The notes beneath the pieces are model-generated. The model worked only from the letters and a program-made list of their open reading frames with translations, searched no databases and was not told where the DNA came from. From Acetanaerobacterium elongatum (GTDB lineage: Bacteria; Bacillota; Clostridia; Oscillospirales; Ruminococcaceae): 64,000 bases of DNA. Location: positions 29,587-93,586 of the forward strand of contig NZ_FNID01000006.1 in assembly GCF_900103835.1 (NCBI RefSeq). Reading direction: 5' to 3'. How positions within the stretch are numbered: position 1 is the first letter of the stretch; every line of letters begins with the position of its first letter. Below are positions 50,108-58,396 of this stretch, piece after piece. The translations under genes and the position numbers were made by a program.

Positions 50108-52477
50108 CTAATCTTCGCGGTATTCTTCCGTCATGTAGGCCTCGAGTACGTCACCTTCCTTAATATCGTTGAACTTGGTAAGGCCGATGCCGCATTCATA
50201 GCCCTGCGCAACTTCCTTTACGTCATCCTTAAAACGCTTCAGCGACAATATCTTATCGTCGGCGATAACAATACCGTCACGCACAATGCGTATCTGCGCA
50301 GTACGGGTAATCTTGCCATCCACCACATAGCAGCCCGCGATGGTGCCTACATTGGTAATCTTGATGGTCTGGCGCACCTCGGCGCGGCCAAGGTCTACAT
50401 CCCTGAACTTTGGCGCAAGCATGCCCTTCATTGCGGCCTTGATATCGTCTATCGCATCGTAGATTACGCGGTACAGGCGAAGCTCTACGCCCAGACTTTC
50501 GGCATTGGCGCGCGCCACCGGATCGGGACGAACGTTAAAGCCTACAATAATGGCGTTGGAGGCATTGGCAAGCATCACGTCTGATTCGTTTACCGCACCT
50601 ACGCCGCCGTGGATGACACGAACACGCACCTCGTTATTCGAAAGCTTCTCCAGTGTCTGGCGTACTGCCTCTACCGAGCCTGCCACATCGCCTTTTACGA
50701 TGATATTTAAATCCTTTACTGCGCCCTGTTCTATCTGGGCAAACAGGTTATCGAGTGTAACCTTGGTGTATCGGCTGAATTTCTCTTCCTGAGCGGTATC
50801 TTTTCTCTGCTCCACCAGTTTACGGGCAAGCTGTTCATCCTCTACTACGTTAAATACATCGCCCGCGCTGGGTACCTCGTCAAGACCGGTGATCTCGACA
50901 GGAACGCTGGGGCCGGCGGAGGCCAAAGCATTGCCGCGGTCATCGAGCATGGCGCGGACACGCCCCGCAGCGGTACCTGCGATTACAAAGTCGCCCACCT
51001 TCATGGTACCATTCTGTACCAGCAGCGTAGCAACAGGGCCGCGGCCCTTATCAAGCTTCGCTTCGATAACCGTACCTCTGCCAAGACGGTCGGGGTTGGC
51101 CTTGAGTTCCTTTATGTCGGTAACGAGCAGTACCATTTCCAGCAGTTTATCGATATTCGTATGGTTCTTGGCCGAAACGGGAACACAGATTACGTCGCCG
51201 CCCCATTCCTCGGGCACCAGCTCGTATTCGGTGAGCTGCTGCATTACGCGGTCGGGGGTGGCGCCCGGCTTATCCATCTTGTTGATGGCTACAATGATTG
51301 AAACGCCGGCTGCCTTGGCATGGTTGATGGCCTCTACGGTCTGCGGCATGATGCCGTCATCGGCGGCCACCACCAGAATGGCGATATCGGTAACCTGAGC
51401 GCCGCGTGCACGCATTGCGGTAAACGCCTCATGGCCCGGGGTATCTAAGAAGGTAATATAACGGTTGTTAATCATTACACGGTATGCACCGATATGCTGT
51501 GTAATACCGCCAGCCTCGGTAGCGGTAACGTTCGCGTTGCGGATAGCATCGAGCAGCGAGGTTTTGCCGTGGTCTACGTGGCCCATAACCACCACAACGG
51601 GGCTGCGTTCCACCAGATTCTCTTCGGCATCCTCGGTAATGTCGATTAAACGCTCTTCAATGGTAACGACAACCGCTTTCTCTACCTTCGCGCCGAACTC
51701 ATAAACAATCGTCGCAGCAGTATCAAAATCGATCTCCTCGTTAATGCTGGCCATAATGCCGAGGTGCATCAGCTTTTTGATAACCTCGGAGGCTGTTACC
51801 GTCAGCTTGGAGGCAAGCTCCCCTACCGTAATCATATCGGGTATAACAACCTTAATCTCCTGCCGCTTTTTCTTAATCATCTCAAGCTTCTTGAGCTTAT
51901 CGGCCTCTGTTTCGCGTTTGCCGTATTTCTGCTTGCCCCTCATCGCGGATTTCTGAGTGAGCTTTTGTTTGTTATTCTGCACGCTGTCCTTGACAATGTT
52001 GGAGGCAGGGGCTATCTTTTCGTATTTCTCGTTATACTTTTCAAGGTCTACGTTTGCGGCGCGGGTATCCACATGGCGGGTAACCTTTGGCTGCCCCTTG
52101 CTGGAATTCTGCTGCGGCTGATCGGGCTTCGGCTGTGCGGGCCTGTTAGGCTGCCCCCCCTGAAAGCCGCTAGCAGGAGCCTTTTGCTGTGCAGCAGCAA
52201 CCGGAGTGGCCGCGGCAGGTGCCGTACTGGAAGTGGCTGCTGTTGTATTGCCTGCCTGGGGATTACCCGCCGGGGCTGCTCCAGAAGGCAGTGGCAGCTC
52301 GTAGCCCTCCACCGCATAAAGCTTTGTAAAATGATCGTAAATAAGGTTCATCGTCGGCTCATCGAGCAACGTCATATGTTTTTTATCAAGCTCCATGCGC
52401 GGAGCAAGAAAATCCATTAAATCCTTGCTCTGAAGCCCTAAGTCCTTTGCAACCTCGAATAATTTATGTTTTATCAT
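50108..52477 (-). CDS. infB: Translation initiation factor IF-2
   Basis: 789 residues. The N-terminal IF2-N helical domain (1-50) is followed by a Pro/Gln/Ala-rich linker (about 65-150) and a second IF2-N domain near 210-265. The G domain has [37 protein letters not shown] and a SAK motif. Domains II-IV finish with the fMet-tRNA binding barrel. The protein places initiator tRNA on the 30S subunit. Its ATG overlaps the ylxQ stop by four bases, and TGGAGG lies upstream. Confidence 0.97.
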   Translation of the reverse strand: MIKHKLFEVAKDLGLQSKDLMDFLAPRMELDKKHMTLLDEPTMNLIYDHFTKLYAVEGYELPLPSGAAPAGNPQAGNTTAATSSTAPAAATPVAAAQQKAPASGFQGGQPNRPAQPKPDQPQQNSSKGQPKVTRHVDTRAANVDLEKYNEKYEKIAPASNIVKDSVQNNKQKLTQKSAMRGKQKYGKRETEADKLKKLEMIKKKRQEIKVVIPDMITVGELASKLTVTASEVIKKLMHLGIMASINEEIDFDTAATIVYEFGAKVEKAVVVTIEERLIDITEDAEENLVERSPVVVVMGHVDHGKTSLLDAIRNANVTATEAGGITQHIGAYRVMINNRYITFLDTPGHEAFTAMRARGAQVTDIAILVVAADDGIMPQTVEAINHAKAAGVSIIVAINKMDKPGATPDRVMQQLTEYELVPEEWGGDVICVPVSAKNHTNIDKLLEMVLLVTDIKELKANPDRLGRGTVIEAKLDKGRGPVATLLVQNGTMKVGDFVIAGTAAGRVRAMLDDRGNALASAGPSVPVEITGLDEVPSAGDVFNVVEDEQLARKLVEQRKDTAQEEKFSRYTKVTLDNLFAQIEQGAVKDLNIIVKGDVAGSVEAVRQTLEKLSNNEVRVRVIHGGVGAVNESDVMLANASNAIIVGFNVRPDPVARANAESLGVELRLYRVIYDAIDDIKAAMKGMLAPKFRDVDLGRAEVRQTIKITNVGTIAGCYVVDGKITRTAQIRIVRDGIVIADDKILSLKRFKDDVKEVAQGYECGIGLTKFNDIKEGDVLEAYMTEEYRED

Positions 52478-52797
52478 ATCTTACCTCCACATTCAGCCAG
52501 TTCACTGATCTTACGTCTTAATCCCGCGTCGGTTACCGCAAATATCCCCACCCGTTTGGCGGTGATATGCCCAATCTCGTCCATCGTGGCGTTTACCGCA
52601 ACCGCTTCGGCACTCTCCCGTTCACACAAGAAGCGCAGCTCCTTTAATGTTTTTGGGGAGATATCCGAGGCGTAGAATACACTCTGCACCTTACCGGAGC
52701 GAACCGTATCGGCCACAACATCAAAGCCCAGCACCAGCTTGCCTGCTCGCCTGCTCATGCCAATCATTGCAAGCAGCTTTGCGTTATCGCTATCCAT
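52474..52797 (-). CDS. ylxQ: L7Ae/L30e-family RNA-binding protein YlxQ
   Basis: 107-residue member of the L7Ae/L30e/S12e/Gadd45 family: [20 protein letters not shown], then [20 protein letters not shown] and [15 protein letters not shown]. It probably binds K-turn RNA. The start MDSDNAKLL overlaps the last bases of ylxR; a longer frame to 52866 runs through ylxR and is rejected. It is conserved between nusA and infB across Firmicutes. Confidence 0.92.
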   Translation of the reverse strand: MDSDNAKLLAMIGMSRRAGKLVLGFDVVADTVRSGKVQSVFYASDISPKTLKELRFLCERESAEAVAVNATMDEIGHITAKRVGIFAVTDAGLRRKISELAECGGKI

Positions 52798-53059
52798 CTT
52801 TTCGCAATTCCTCCTCAAGCCGGTCGTAAACCTCGTCGGGAATGGCGCTTGCGAATGCCCGCTCAATACGCTTTGATTTACGTGCCTTTTTCAAACAGTC
52901 GGGGTTTTTGCATACATACGCTCCGCGGCCCGCCTTGCGCCCCGTCAGGTCCAGCGACACCTCGCCCTCGGCGCTCTTCACCACTCGAACAAGCTCCCGC
53001 TTCGGCTTCATTTCGCCGCACCCGGTGCACATGCGCAGCGGCACACGTTTTGTCTGCAT
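52790..53059 (-). CDS. ylxR: YlxR (DUF448) nucleic-acid-binding protein
   Basis: 89 residues. VPLRMCTGCGEMKPKRELVR and GRKAGRGAYVCKNPDCLKKA are the DUF448 signatures, with a conserved basic face. YlxR proteins have been described as RNA- or DNA-binding, including as a modulator of RNase P in Bacillus; which applies here is not visible in sequence. It lies between nusA and ylxQ, overlapping the latter. Confidence 0.93.
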   Translation of the reverse strand: MQTKRVPLRMCTGCGEMKPKRELVRVVKSAEGEVSLDLTGRKAGRGAYVCKNPDCLKKARKSKRIERAFASAIPDEVYDRLEEELRKDG

Positions 53060-53138
53060 AGTCTAAATCATACCTTTCCGGAGTTTGAAGATTCCTTCTT
53101 TTACGATTGACTGGGTTTTGCCCCCGACACCTTATCAA

Positions 53139-54212
53139 TTACTCCTGTTCGCCCTTGGGCAGGTCTTCGCCGATCGGGCCGCTTTCCGGCCGGATATCTA
53201 TCTTATAGCCCGTCAGCCTTGCTGCGAGCCTTGCATTCTGCCCCTTGTTGCCGATAGCAAGTGAAAGCTGGCTGTCGGGCACGGTTGCGCGGCAGGAACG
53301 GGCGTTGAGGTCTAATACCTCCACACTCACCACGTCGGCGGGTGAAAGCGCACCGGCCACAAACTTTTCGGGGCTGTCGCTGTAGCGCACCACGTCGATC
53401 TTTTCGCCGCCCAGCTCATCAACAATACGGGAAACGCGGGTGCCCTTGGGCCCAATGCAGGCGCCTACCGGATCTACGTTTTCATCCTTGCTGTAAACGG
53501 CAATCTTGGTTCTGGAACCGGCCTCACGCGAAACGGCCTTGATCTCAACGGTGCCGTCGTAGATTTCGGGCACCTCCATCTCAAACAGGCGCTTCACCAG
53601 CCCAGGGTGGGTTCTCGAAATCATCACCTTCGGGCCTTTATCGCCTTCTTCTACATTAACAATGTACACCTTCACGCGGTCGCCCTCACGCAGCACCTCG
53701 CCGGGTACCATCTCGCTCTTTGGCAGAACGGCTTCATTCTTGCCGATCTCAAGGGTAACATTGCCCTTCTTAGGGTCAACCTTCTGCACCACAGCGGTAA
53801 CTATCTCGTGGTGCTTGCTTTGAAAATCTTTAAACGTCTGGCTTCTTTCTGCCTCGCGGATGCCCTGACGAATAATATGTTTTGCTGTTTGCGCGGCAAT
53901 ACGCCCGAACTGCTTGGTTTCGAGCTTAACATCGACATAATCTTCAAGCTTGCCGCGTTTGCTGTACTTCTTGGCCTCTTCCAGCTGAATTTGGGTGGCA
54001 TTGTTTTCAACCACCTCTACCACCTGCTTGCGGATGGCTACGTTAAAAGTGCCCTCGGCAGGGTCGATCTCTACGATGACGTTATCGGATGCGCCGTAAT
54101 CACGCTTCACGGCGTTGAGTATGGCATTTCGTATCTTCTCAATCAAAAGGTCGCTGGGGATACCCTTCTCTTTTTCGAGCAGATTCAGCGCGTCGAAAAA
54201 CTCGTTATTCAT
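53139..54212 (-). CDS. nusA: Transcription termination/antitermination factor NusA
   Basis: 357 residues, the short Firmicutes form without C-terminal acidic repeats. N-terminal RNAP-binding domain (1-125), S1 domain (KGNVTLEIGKNEAVLPKSEM, about 135-200), then KH1 (VDPVGACIGPKGTRVSRIV) and KH2 (LSLAIGNKGQNARLAARL). It modulates pausing, termination and antitermination. Its start overlaps the end of rimP by eight bases. Confidence 0.97.
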   Translation of the reverse strand: MNNEFFDALNLLEKEKGIPSDLLIEKIRNAILNAVKRDYGASDNVIVEIDPAEGTFNVAIRKQVVEVVENNATQIQLEEAKKYSKRGKLEDYVDVKLETKQFGRIAAQTAKHIIRQGIREAERSQTFKDFQSKHHEIVTAVVQKVDPKKGNVTLEIGKNEAVLPKSEMVPGEVLREGDRVKVYIVNVEEGDKGPKVMISRTHPGLVKRLFEMEVPEIYDGTVEIKAVSREAGSRTKIAVYSKDENVDPVGACIGPKGTRVSRIVDELGGEKIDVVRYSDSPEKFVAGALSPADVVSVEVLDLNARSCRATVPDSQLSLAIGNKGQNARLAARLTGYKIDIRPESGPIGEDLPKGEQE

Positions 54213-54723
54213 TGTCGTCTATTCCTCCAAAATTAATATCGGTATCGATATCATCAATATTCAAGCGTATAAACGCGGTATCAGCCTTTTTAAAGGTATA
54301 GGTTTCGCCGTCTTCCAGCTTTACAAAGGCCTGCCCGTCTTCATAACCGGTAAGCGTGCCTGTAAAATCGCGCATGCCGTCAACCGGGCGTATGGTTCGA
54401 ACATCCACCAGACTTCCCAGATAGCGGGCAAAGTGCTCGGGCTTTATCAGCTCCCGGTCCAGCCCCGGTGAGGATACCTCCAGATAGTAGCTCTGCTCGA
54501 TAGGATCGGCCTCGTCAAGCATCGCATCAATGGTTCGGCTGAAGGCCTCACAGTCGTCGATGGTGATACCGCCCTCTTTATCAATAAAAACGCGCAAAAA
54601 CCACGACGCGCCTTCTTTTTCAAAGCGGATATCCCAAATCTCAAACCTCATACGCTCCGCAACAGGCGCGCAAAGGTCGTAGACCACCTCAACCGTGCTT
54701 TTCCGTTCCTTGTTCTTTGCCAA
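54205..54723 (-). CDS. rimP: Ribosome maturation factor RimP
   Basis: 172 residues. The N-terminal KOW-like half contains FEIWDIRFEKEGASWFLRVF and GGITIDDCEAFSRTIDAML. YYLEVSSPGLDRELIKPEHF is the hallmark motif, and the C-terminal SH3-like barrel follows. It assists 30S assembly. The start is a TTG at 54723 with GGAGGG six bases upstream. It is first in the nusA-infB cluster. Confidence 0.95.
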   Translation of the reverse strand: MAKNKERKSTVEVVYDLCAPVAERMRFEIWDIRFEKEGASWFLRVFIDKEGGITIDDCEAFSRTIDAMLDEADPIEQSYYLEVSSPGLDRELIKPEHFARYLGSLVDVRTIRPVDGMRDFTGTLTGYEDGQAFVKLEDGETYTFKKADTAFIRLNIDDIDTDINFGGIDDNE

Positions 54724-55034
54724 GCAAACCCTCCGTTCACTGACGATTCACAACCGCCTAATTTGATACTAGTCCTCGTTAGAGATGCAGCGAAATAATC
54801 TTTGCATAACGCATATATCAAAGCTTTTGCTCGATTATTTGTACATTTCTTAGACGAATATAAGTATCAGATGTCTGCCGCGGGCTTTAGTATAAGCCCG
54901 TAATACGCATGAAAGAGTGGGGCAACCCACTCTTTCAATACGAACATCATTACCTTAATAAAGATACCACATTTATACTGCGAATGCAAGGGCTAAACGG
55001 CAGAAATACGCACAAAACTTAAATATTCCGGCTG
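54724..55034. other. Intergenic region between spoVT and rimP
   Basis: 311 bp, no ORF. It holds a perfect 12-bp hairpin TGAAAGAGTGGG/CCCACTCTTTCA with loop GCAA (about 54909-54936) and a second hairpin CGGGCT/AGCCCG (about 54881-54900). They lie about 100-150 bp beyond the spoVT stop and probably end its transcript. The rimP promoter must lie in the last 150 bp, but no strong consensus was seen. Confidence 0.5.
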
Positions 55035-55577
55035 TTATTCCTCCATCTGCTTGCCTAAGAAGGCCGCTGCCGCCTGCACAAGCTTTACCTCTACATCCCC
55101 CGCGGGGTTTTGGTTCTCGTTACACAAGTACATTACCGAGCCTGCCACATCGCCTGCCGCGATAATGGGCGCGCAAACCAGCGCATAACGCTCCACGCCC
55201 TCCACCGGCTGCATCTTCCGCTGTTCCTTGGATGTAAAGGAGTAGGTTTTACGCTGCTCCATGAGCTCCTCCAGCTGCGGGGAAACCCGGCGTTCCAGAA
55301 GCTCCTTCTTGGGAATTCCGGATACAGCGATTACATGGTCACGATCGCACACCACAACTGGTTCGCCGCCCGTTTTATAAAGCACATCGGCATACTGTGT
55401 AGCAAACGAGGATAGCTCCCCGATAGGAGAATACTTTTTAAAGATAACCTCGCCGTCGTTATCGGTATATATCTCTAGGGGGTCGCCCTCACGGATTCGC
55501 ATCGTCCTTCTTATCTCTTTTGGGATAACAACCCGGCCCAAATCGTCAATACGTCTCACGATCCCGGTAGCTTTCAT
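55035..55577 (-). CDS. spoVT: Stage V sporulation protein T (AbrB-GAF regulator)
   Basis: 180-residue forespore regulator. The N-terminal AbrB-type swapped-hairpin domain reads MKATGIVRRIDDLGRVVIPK, then RIREGDPLEIYTDNDG. A C-terminal GAF domain (about 55-178) includes VVVCDRDHVIAVSGIPKKEL and APIIAAGDVAGSVMYLC. In Bacillus, SpoVT adjusts sigma-G genes; the length and domain order agree with SpoVT rather than AbrB. GGGAGG lies nine bases before the ATG. A sigma-G-like promoter is present upstream. Confidence 0.95.
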   Translation of the reverse strand: MKATGIVRRIDDLGRVVIPKEIRRTMRIREGDPLEIYTDNDGEVIFKKYSPIGELSSFATQYADVLYKTGGEPVVVCDRDHVIAVSGIPKKELLERRVSPQLEELMEQRKTYSFTSKEQRKMQPVEGVERYALVCAPIIAAGDVAGSVMYLCNENQNPAGDVEVKLVQAAAAFLGKQMEE

Positions 55578-55662
55578 TGATTATAGTTCCTCCCTTATTT
55601 CATTTCATTTTAGAATATTAAGAGTTTACATTGAAGTATACCGGCAGTATTGTTGTTGATAG

Positions 55663-55692
55663 TATTATTTGCACTGTGGCGCACATTATTCA
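55663..55692 (-). promoter_or_regulatory. Candidate sigma-G promoter of spoVT
   Basis: On the minus strand TGAATA (55687-55692) is a perfect sigma-G -35. It is followed after 17 bp by AATAATA (55663-55669), five of seven matches to CATACTA. The leader to the start codon is about 80 nt. Bacillus spoVT is sigma-G dependent. Confidence 0.5.
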
Positions 55693-55840
55693 AGTTTTAT
55701 TGGTTTGATTTAACCGCTATTTTTTTAAGGTGTCTGCCACATAAGCATCATAGAAAATATTGGAGTGATTCGTTGTGTTATTAGCCAGTAATTAACTGTA
55801 ACTTTTGCAAAAAGCGAGGCAGCTCAAAAGTCAGCCCCAG

Positions 55841-55886
55841 AAAAAAGCAGAGATAGGTACAAAAGCTGTACTTATCCCTGCTTTTT
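55841..55886. terminator. Bidirectional terminator-like hairpin
   Basis: AAAGCAG plus AGATAGGTAC pairs with GTACTTATCCCTGC (two mismatches), loop AAAAGCT, flanked by A-rich and T-rich runs so that it could end transcripts from either strand. Confidence 0.7.
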
Positions 55887-55962
55887 GGTATATTTTCTTG
55901 TATAAACATAGCACTAAACCGCTAACGCGGTGGTTATTACGGCCATAACTCACAACTCTACG

Positions 55963-55990
55963 AAACCTGCTGCAAGAGCGGCAGGTTTTT
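55963..55990 (+). terminator. Terminator upstream of the recombinase gene
   Basis: AAACCTGC (55963-55970), a ten-base loop and GCAGGTTT followed by TT. It would shield the mobile-element genes from outside rightward transcription. Confidence 0.65.
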
Positions 55991-56037
55991 CGCATGTATA
56001 TTACAATGGAAGCATCACTTTTTAAGGAGATGATTCC

Positions 56038-56925
56038 ATGACAAACGAAGAGGTCTATCAGCGAGCATATGACGAGGTGAAACTGCGAGGACTGTCACCC
56101 CGTACGGTAGAACAGTATCTCGGCAAGCTTACGATGTTTCTCCGCTACTTTGATAACCGTCCAATAGAAACAATGGGTGAGGTTGAAATTCGAGAGTTTC
56201 TGCTACACCAATTGGATTGCGGAAAAGCCTCTGGCACAGTAAATATCCACAACAGCGCTCTCCGTTTTATCTTTGGCGCTGTATTGGGTCGAAATCTGAA
56301 TTATCAGATCATTCCCAGACGCCGCCAATACCGTGAGTTCCCTTCCATCATGAGCAAAACAGAGCTTACGCGTTTCTTTTCTGTGATAGACAACCTGCGG
56401 GACAGAGCAATGTTTGAGACTGTTTACGGCGCAGGATTGCGCATATCTGAAGTTGCACACCTGCGCGTTCAGGATATTGACAGCGAACAAATGCGCATCT
56501 TTGTCTTTCACGGAAAAGGCGGCAAAGACCGCTTTACTGTGCTTTCGCAGCGCAATCTGGAGCTTCTGCGTACGTATTGGAAACAATATCGTCCCAGTCA
56601 TCCAGATGGATATCTGTTCTATTCCAGAGGACGGAAGAATAGCATCATGACCACGCGGGCTATTCAGGACGCATTCCATCGATACTGCAAAAAGGCCAAT
56701 TTGCCAGACACGTTTACTGTTCATACATTACGGCACTGCTTTGCCACGCATCTGTTGGAGTCCGGTGTGGAAGTATGCCAAATCAAAGAGCTGCTGGGAC
56801 ATACCTTTATCCAAACCACAGCATTCTATCTGCATTTAAGCAATATCAATCAGGCAATTGAAAGCCCTTTGGATTCGCTACAAAAAGGGCAAGGACGCAA
56901 CCCCAGGGTGAAGTCCGATGCCTGA
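56038..56925 (+). CDS. Tyrosine recombinase (XerC/XerD-like)
   Basis: 295 residues. The N-terminal SAM-like core-binding domain (LSPRTVEQYLGKLTMFLRYF) precedes the catalytic domain. All catalytic positions are present: Arg in YGAGLRISEVAHL, Lys in GKGGKDRFTVL, HXXR in HTLRHCFATHL, His in LGHTFIQTT and the nucleophile Tyr in AFYLHL. AAGGAGATG lies before the ATG. It overlaps the transposase gene by eight bases, an arrangement known for some IS91-family elements. It is probably needed for resolution or for the element's own mobility. Confidence 0.92.
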   Translation: MTNEEVYQRAYDEVKLRGLSPRTVEQYLGKLTMFLRYFDNRPIETMGEVEIREFLLHQLDCGKASGTVNIHNSALRFIFGAVLGRNLNYQIIPRRRQYREFPSIMSKTELTRFFSVIDNLRDRAMFETVYGAGLRISEVAHLRVQDIDSEQMRIFVFHGKGGKDRFTVLSQRNLELLRTYWKQYRPSHPDGYLFYSRGRKNSIMTTRAIQDAFHRYCKKANLPDTFTVHTLRHCFATHLLESGVEVCQIKELLGHTFIQTTAFYLHLSNINQAIESPLDSLQKGQGRNPRVKSDA

Positions 56926-58009
56926 GGTACAGGATATCCTTACACAATACGGTGCGGCTTACCGCCAAGGCCATAAACTGTCCCTTGTACAGCTCAAAGC
57001 CATGAATGCTATCCAGAACTGTCGAACCGCCCACCTTGGCGGACATATGGATTATTGTCCTGAATGCGGATATACAAAGCCTTCCTACAATTCCTGCCGT
57101 AACCGGCATTGTCCCAAATGCCAAACCCTTGCCAAAGAGCGTTGGATTGACGCCCGGAAAGCGGATCTGTTGGATGTCAGCTATTTTCATGTGGTATTTA
57201 CGGTGCCTCAGGAGCTCAATTCCCTAATTCACCGAAACCAAAGGGACTGCTACAATCTGCTGTTTCGTTGCGTGGCAGAGACGTTACAGGAGTTAGCCAA
57301 AGACAAGAAGTATTTGGGAGCAACAATTGGTCACACCGCTATTCTGCACACCCGGGGACAGAGTCTCTGCTTTCACCCCCACATCCACTGCATTGTTCCG
57401 TCCGGCGGACTGACCGCTCTGGGCAGATGGCAAGCTTCACGGAAGAAGTTCTTTCTCCCGGTACGAGTACTATCCCGCAAATTCCGGGGGAAGTTTCTGG
57501 CGCTACTGAACTTGCAGTTTCCGGATGTTGACCAGAATCTGCTGAATGTCTGTTACCGGAAGGAATGGGTGGTTTACTGCAAGCCGCCGTTTAAGGATGC
57601 TGCCTGTGTTGTGGAATACCTTGGTCGTTATACCCACCGGGTAGCCATCTCCAACAACCGAATCCTCAAGCTTGAAAATGGTGTCGTTACGTTCAAATGG
57701 AGGGATTACCGGGACAGTAGCCACTGGAAAGAGATGACGTTAAGTGCAGAGGAGTTTATTCGGCGGTTCCTGATGCACGTCTTGCCGTCTAGCTTCACAA
57801 AAATTCGTCACTATGGTTTCCTCTCCAGCCGTGGAAAACAGAAAAAGCTGAGAATCTGCAAGCTGCAAACCGGAACTAAGCTGATTCCAAAAGAAAAGCT
57901 TTCTGCCGAGCAGCTGATCCAAAAACTCATCGGCAGAAAGCCCTCACAGTGCCCGAGGTGCGGATACTCCGGTTTGCTCAGAACCGGTCTATCTCCACCT
58001 GCGGTCTAA
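56918..58009 (+). CDS. IS91 family transposase (HUH single-strand type)
   Basis: 363 residues. The N-terminal zinc-binding region is MDYCPECGYTKPSYNSCRNR followed by HCPKCQ. The HUH metal motif is CFHPHIHCIVPSGGL. The catalytic tyrosine region is VEYLGRYTHRVAISNNRI, with the two Tyr four residues apart. A C-terminal CPRCGYSG is a further zinc-like pair. It cuts and joins single-stranded DNA for rolling-circle type transposition. The frame is intact, so the element may still be active. Confidence 0.93.
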   Translation: MPEVQDILTQYGAAYRQGHKLSLVQLKAMNAIQNCRTAHLGGHMDYCPECGYTKPSYNSCRNRHCPKCQTLAKERWIDARKADLLDVSYFHVVFTVPQELNSLIHRNQRDCYNLLFRCVAETLQELAKDKKYLGATIGHTAILHTRGQSLCFHPHIHCIVPSGGLTALGRWQASRKKFFLPVRVLSRKFRGKFLALLNLQFPDVDQNLLNVCYRKEWVVYCKPPFKDAACVVEYLGRYTHRVAISNNRILKLENGVVTFKWRDYRDSSHWKEMTLSAEEFIRRFLMHVLPSSFTKIRHYGFLSSRGKQKKLRICKLQTGTKLIPKEKLSAEQLIQKLIGRKPSQCPRCGYSGLLRTGLSPPAV

Positions 58010-58270
58010 AACTACAAAGCTTTTGAAGTCTGTTAACACGACAGGCTTGCTTTGCTGTATCCATTTTATCAGAGAATGGCACAGTTTTACAATAACAAAT
58101 ATCGAAATACCTGCGCTATGAACTTATCAAAACATTTTTGTGTGAAATTCAAAGATACTTTCCCCATAGCCTCTGCCAATCCATCCGCGGTTTCGCGCAA
58201 TGGAATTATCCAACCAAAGGCATCTGAGCTCTTTCTCTCAGTTGCCTTTTTTCTGCCTTTGCTCGGATAA
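58010..58270. other. Right end region of the IS91-type element
   Basis: No gene. The sequence changes character at about 58275, where Rhs codons (KFNLYSSQNLQANTTYSYTY) begin immediately after an in-frame TAA. The oriIS-like hairpin of IS91 should be in this stretch; a short CCGCGG/CGCG cluster near 58189 is the only palindromic spot noticed. Confidence 0.4.
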
Positions 58271-58396
58271 TTCTCTACTCATTATAGGAAGTTCAACCTG
58301 TACAGTTCTCAGAACCTGCAGGCAAATACGACCTACAGCTACACCTACGACCTCGCAAAGAGGCTGCAAAGCGTAAGCGGCAGCGACGGTCACCGC

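Larger units (their letters stand above)
55693..56037. other. Intergenic region with terminators left of the IS91-type element
   Basis: No ORF. It contains a bidirectional hairpin (AAAGCAG...CTGCTTTTT, 55841-55886). A second terminator, AAACCTGC/GCAGGTTTTT (55963-55990), stands just before the recombinase gene. The left end of the mobile element probably lies in this stretch (a CCGC/GCGG hairpin near 55920), but the exact border could not be placed. Confidence 0.5.
56038..58009 (+). mobile_element. IS91-type element with accessory tyrosine recombinase (ends not defined)
   Basis: Two overlapping genes, a XerC/D-like recombinase and an HUH-type IS91 transposase, form the element core. IS91 elements have no terminal inverted repeats or target duplication, so the borders cannot be read directly. 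The left border lies somewhere in 55890-56037 and the right border before about 58275, where Rhs homology begins. Confidence 0.85.

Noticed and set aside
51764..52420. 218-residue plus-strand frame over the infB linker
   Set aside because: Arises from the Gln/Pro/Ala-rich linker of IF-2 read in antisense; Leu/Arg/Cys-rich without family features.
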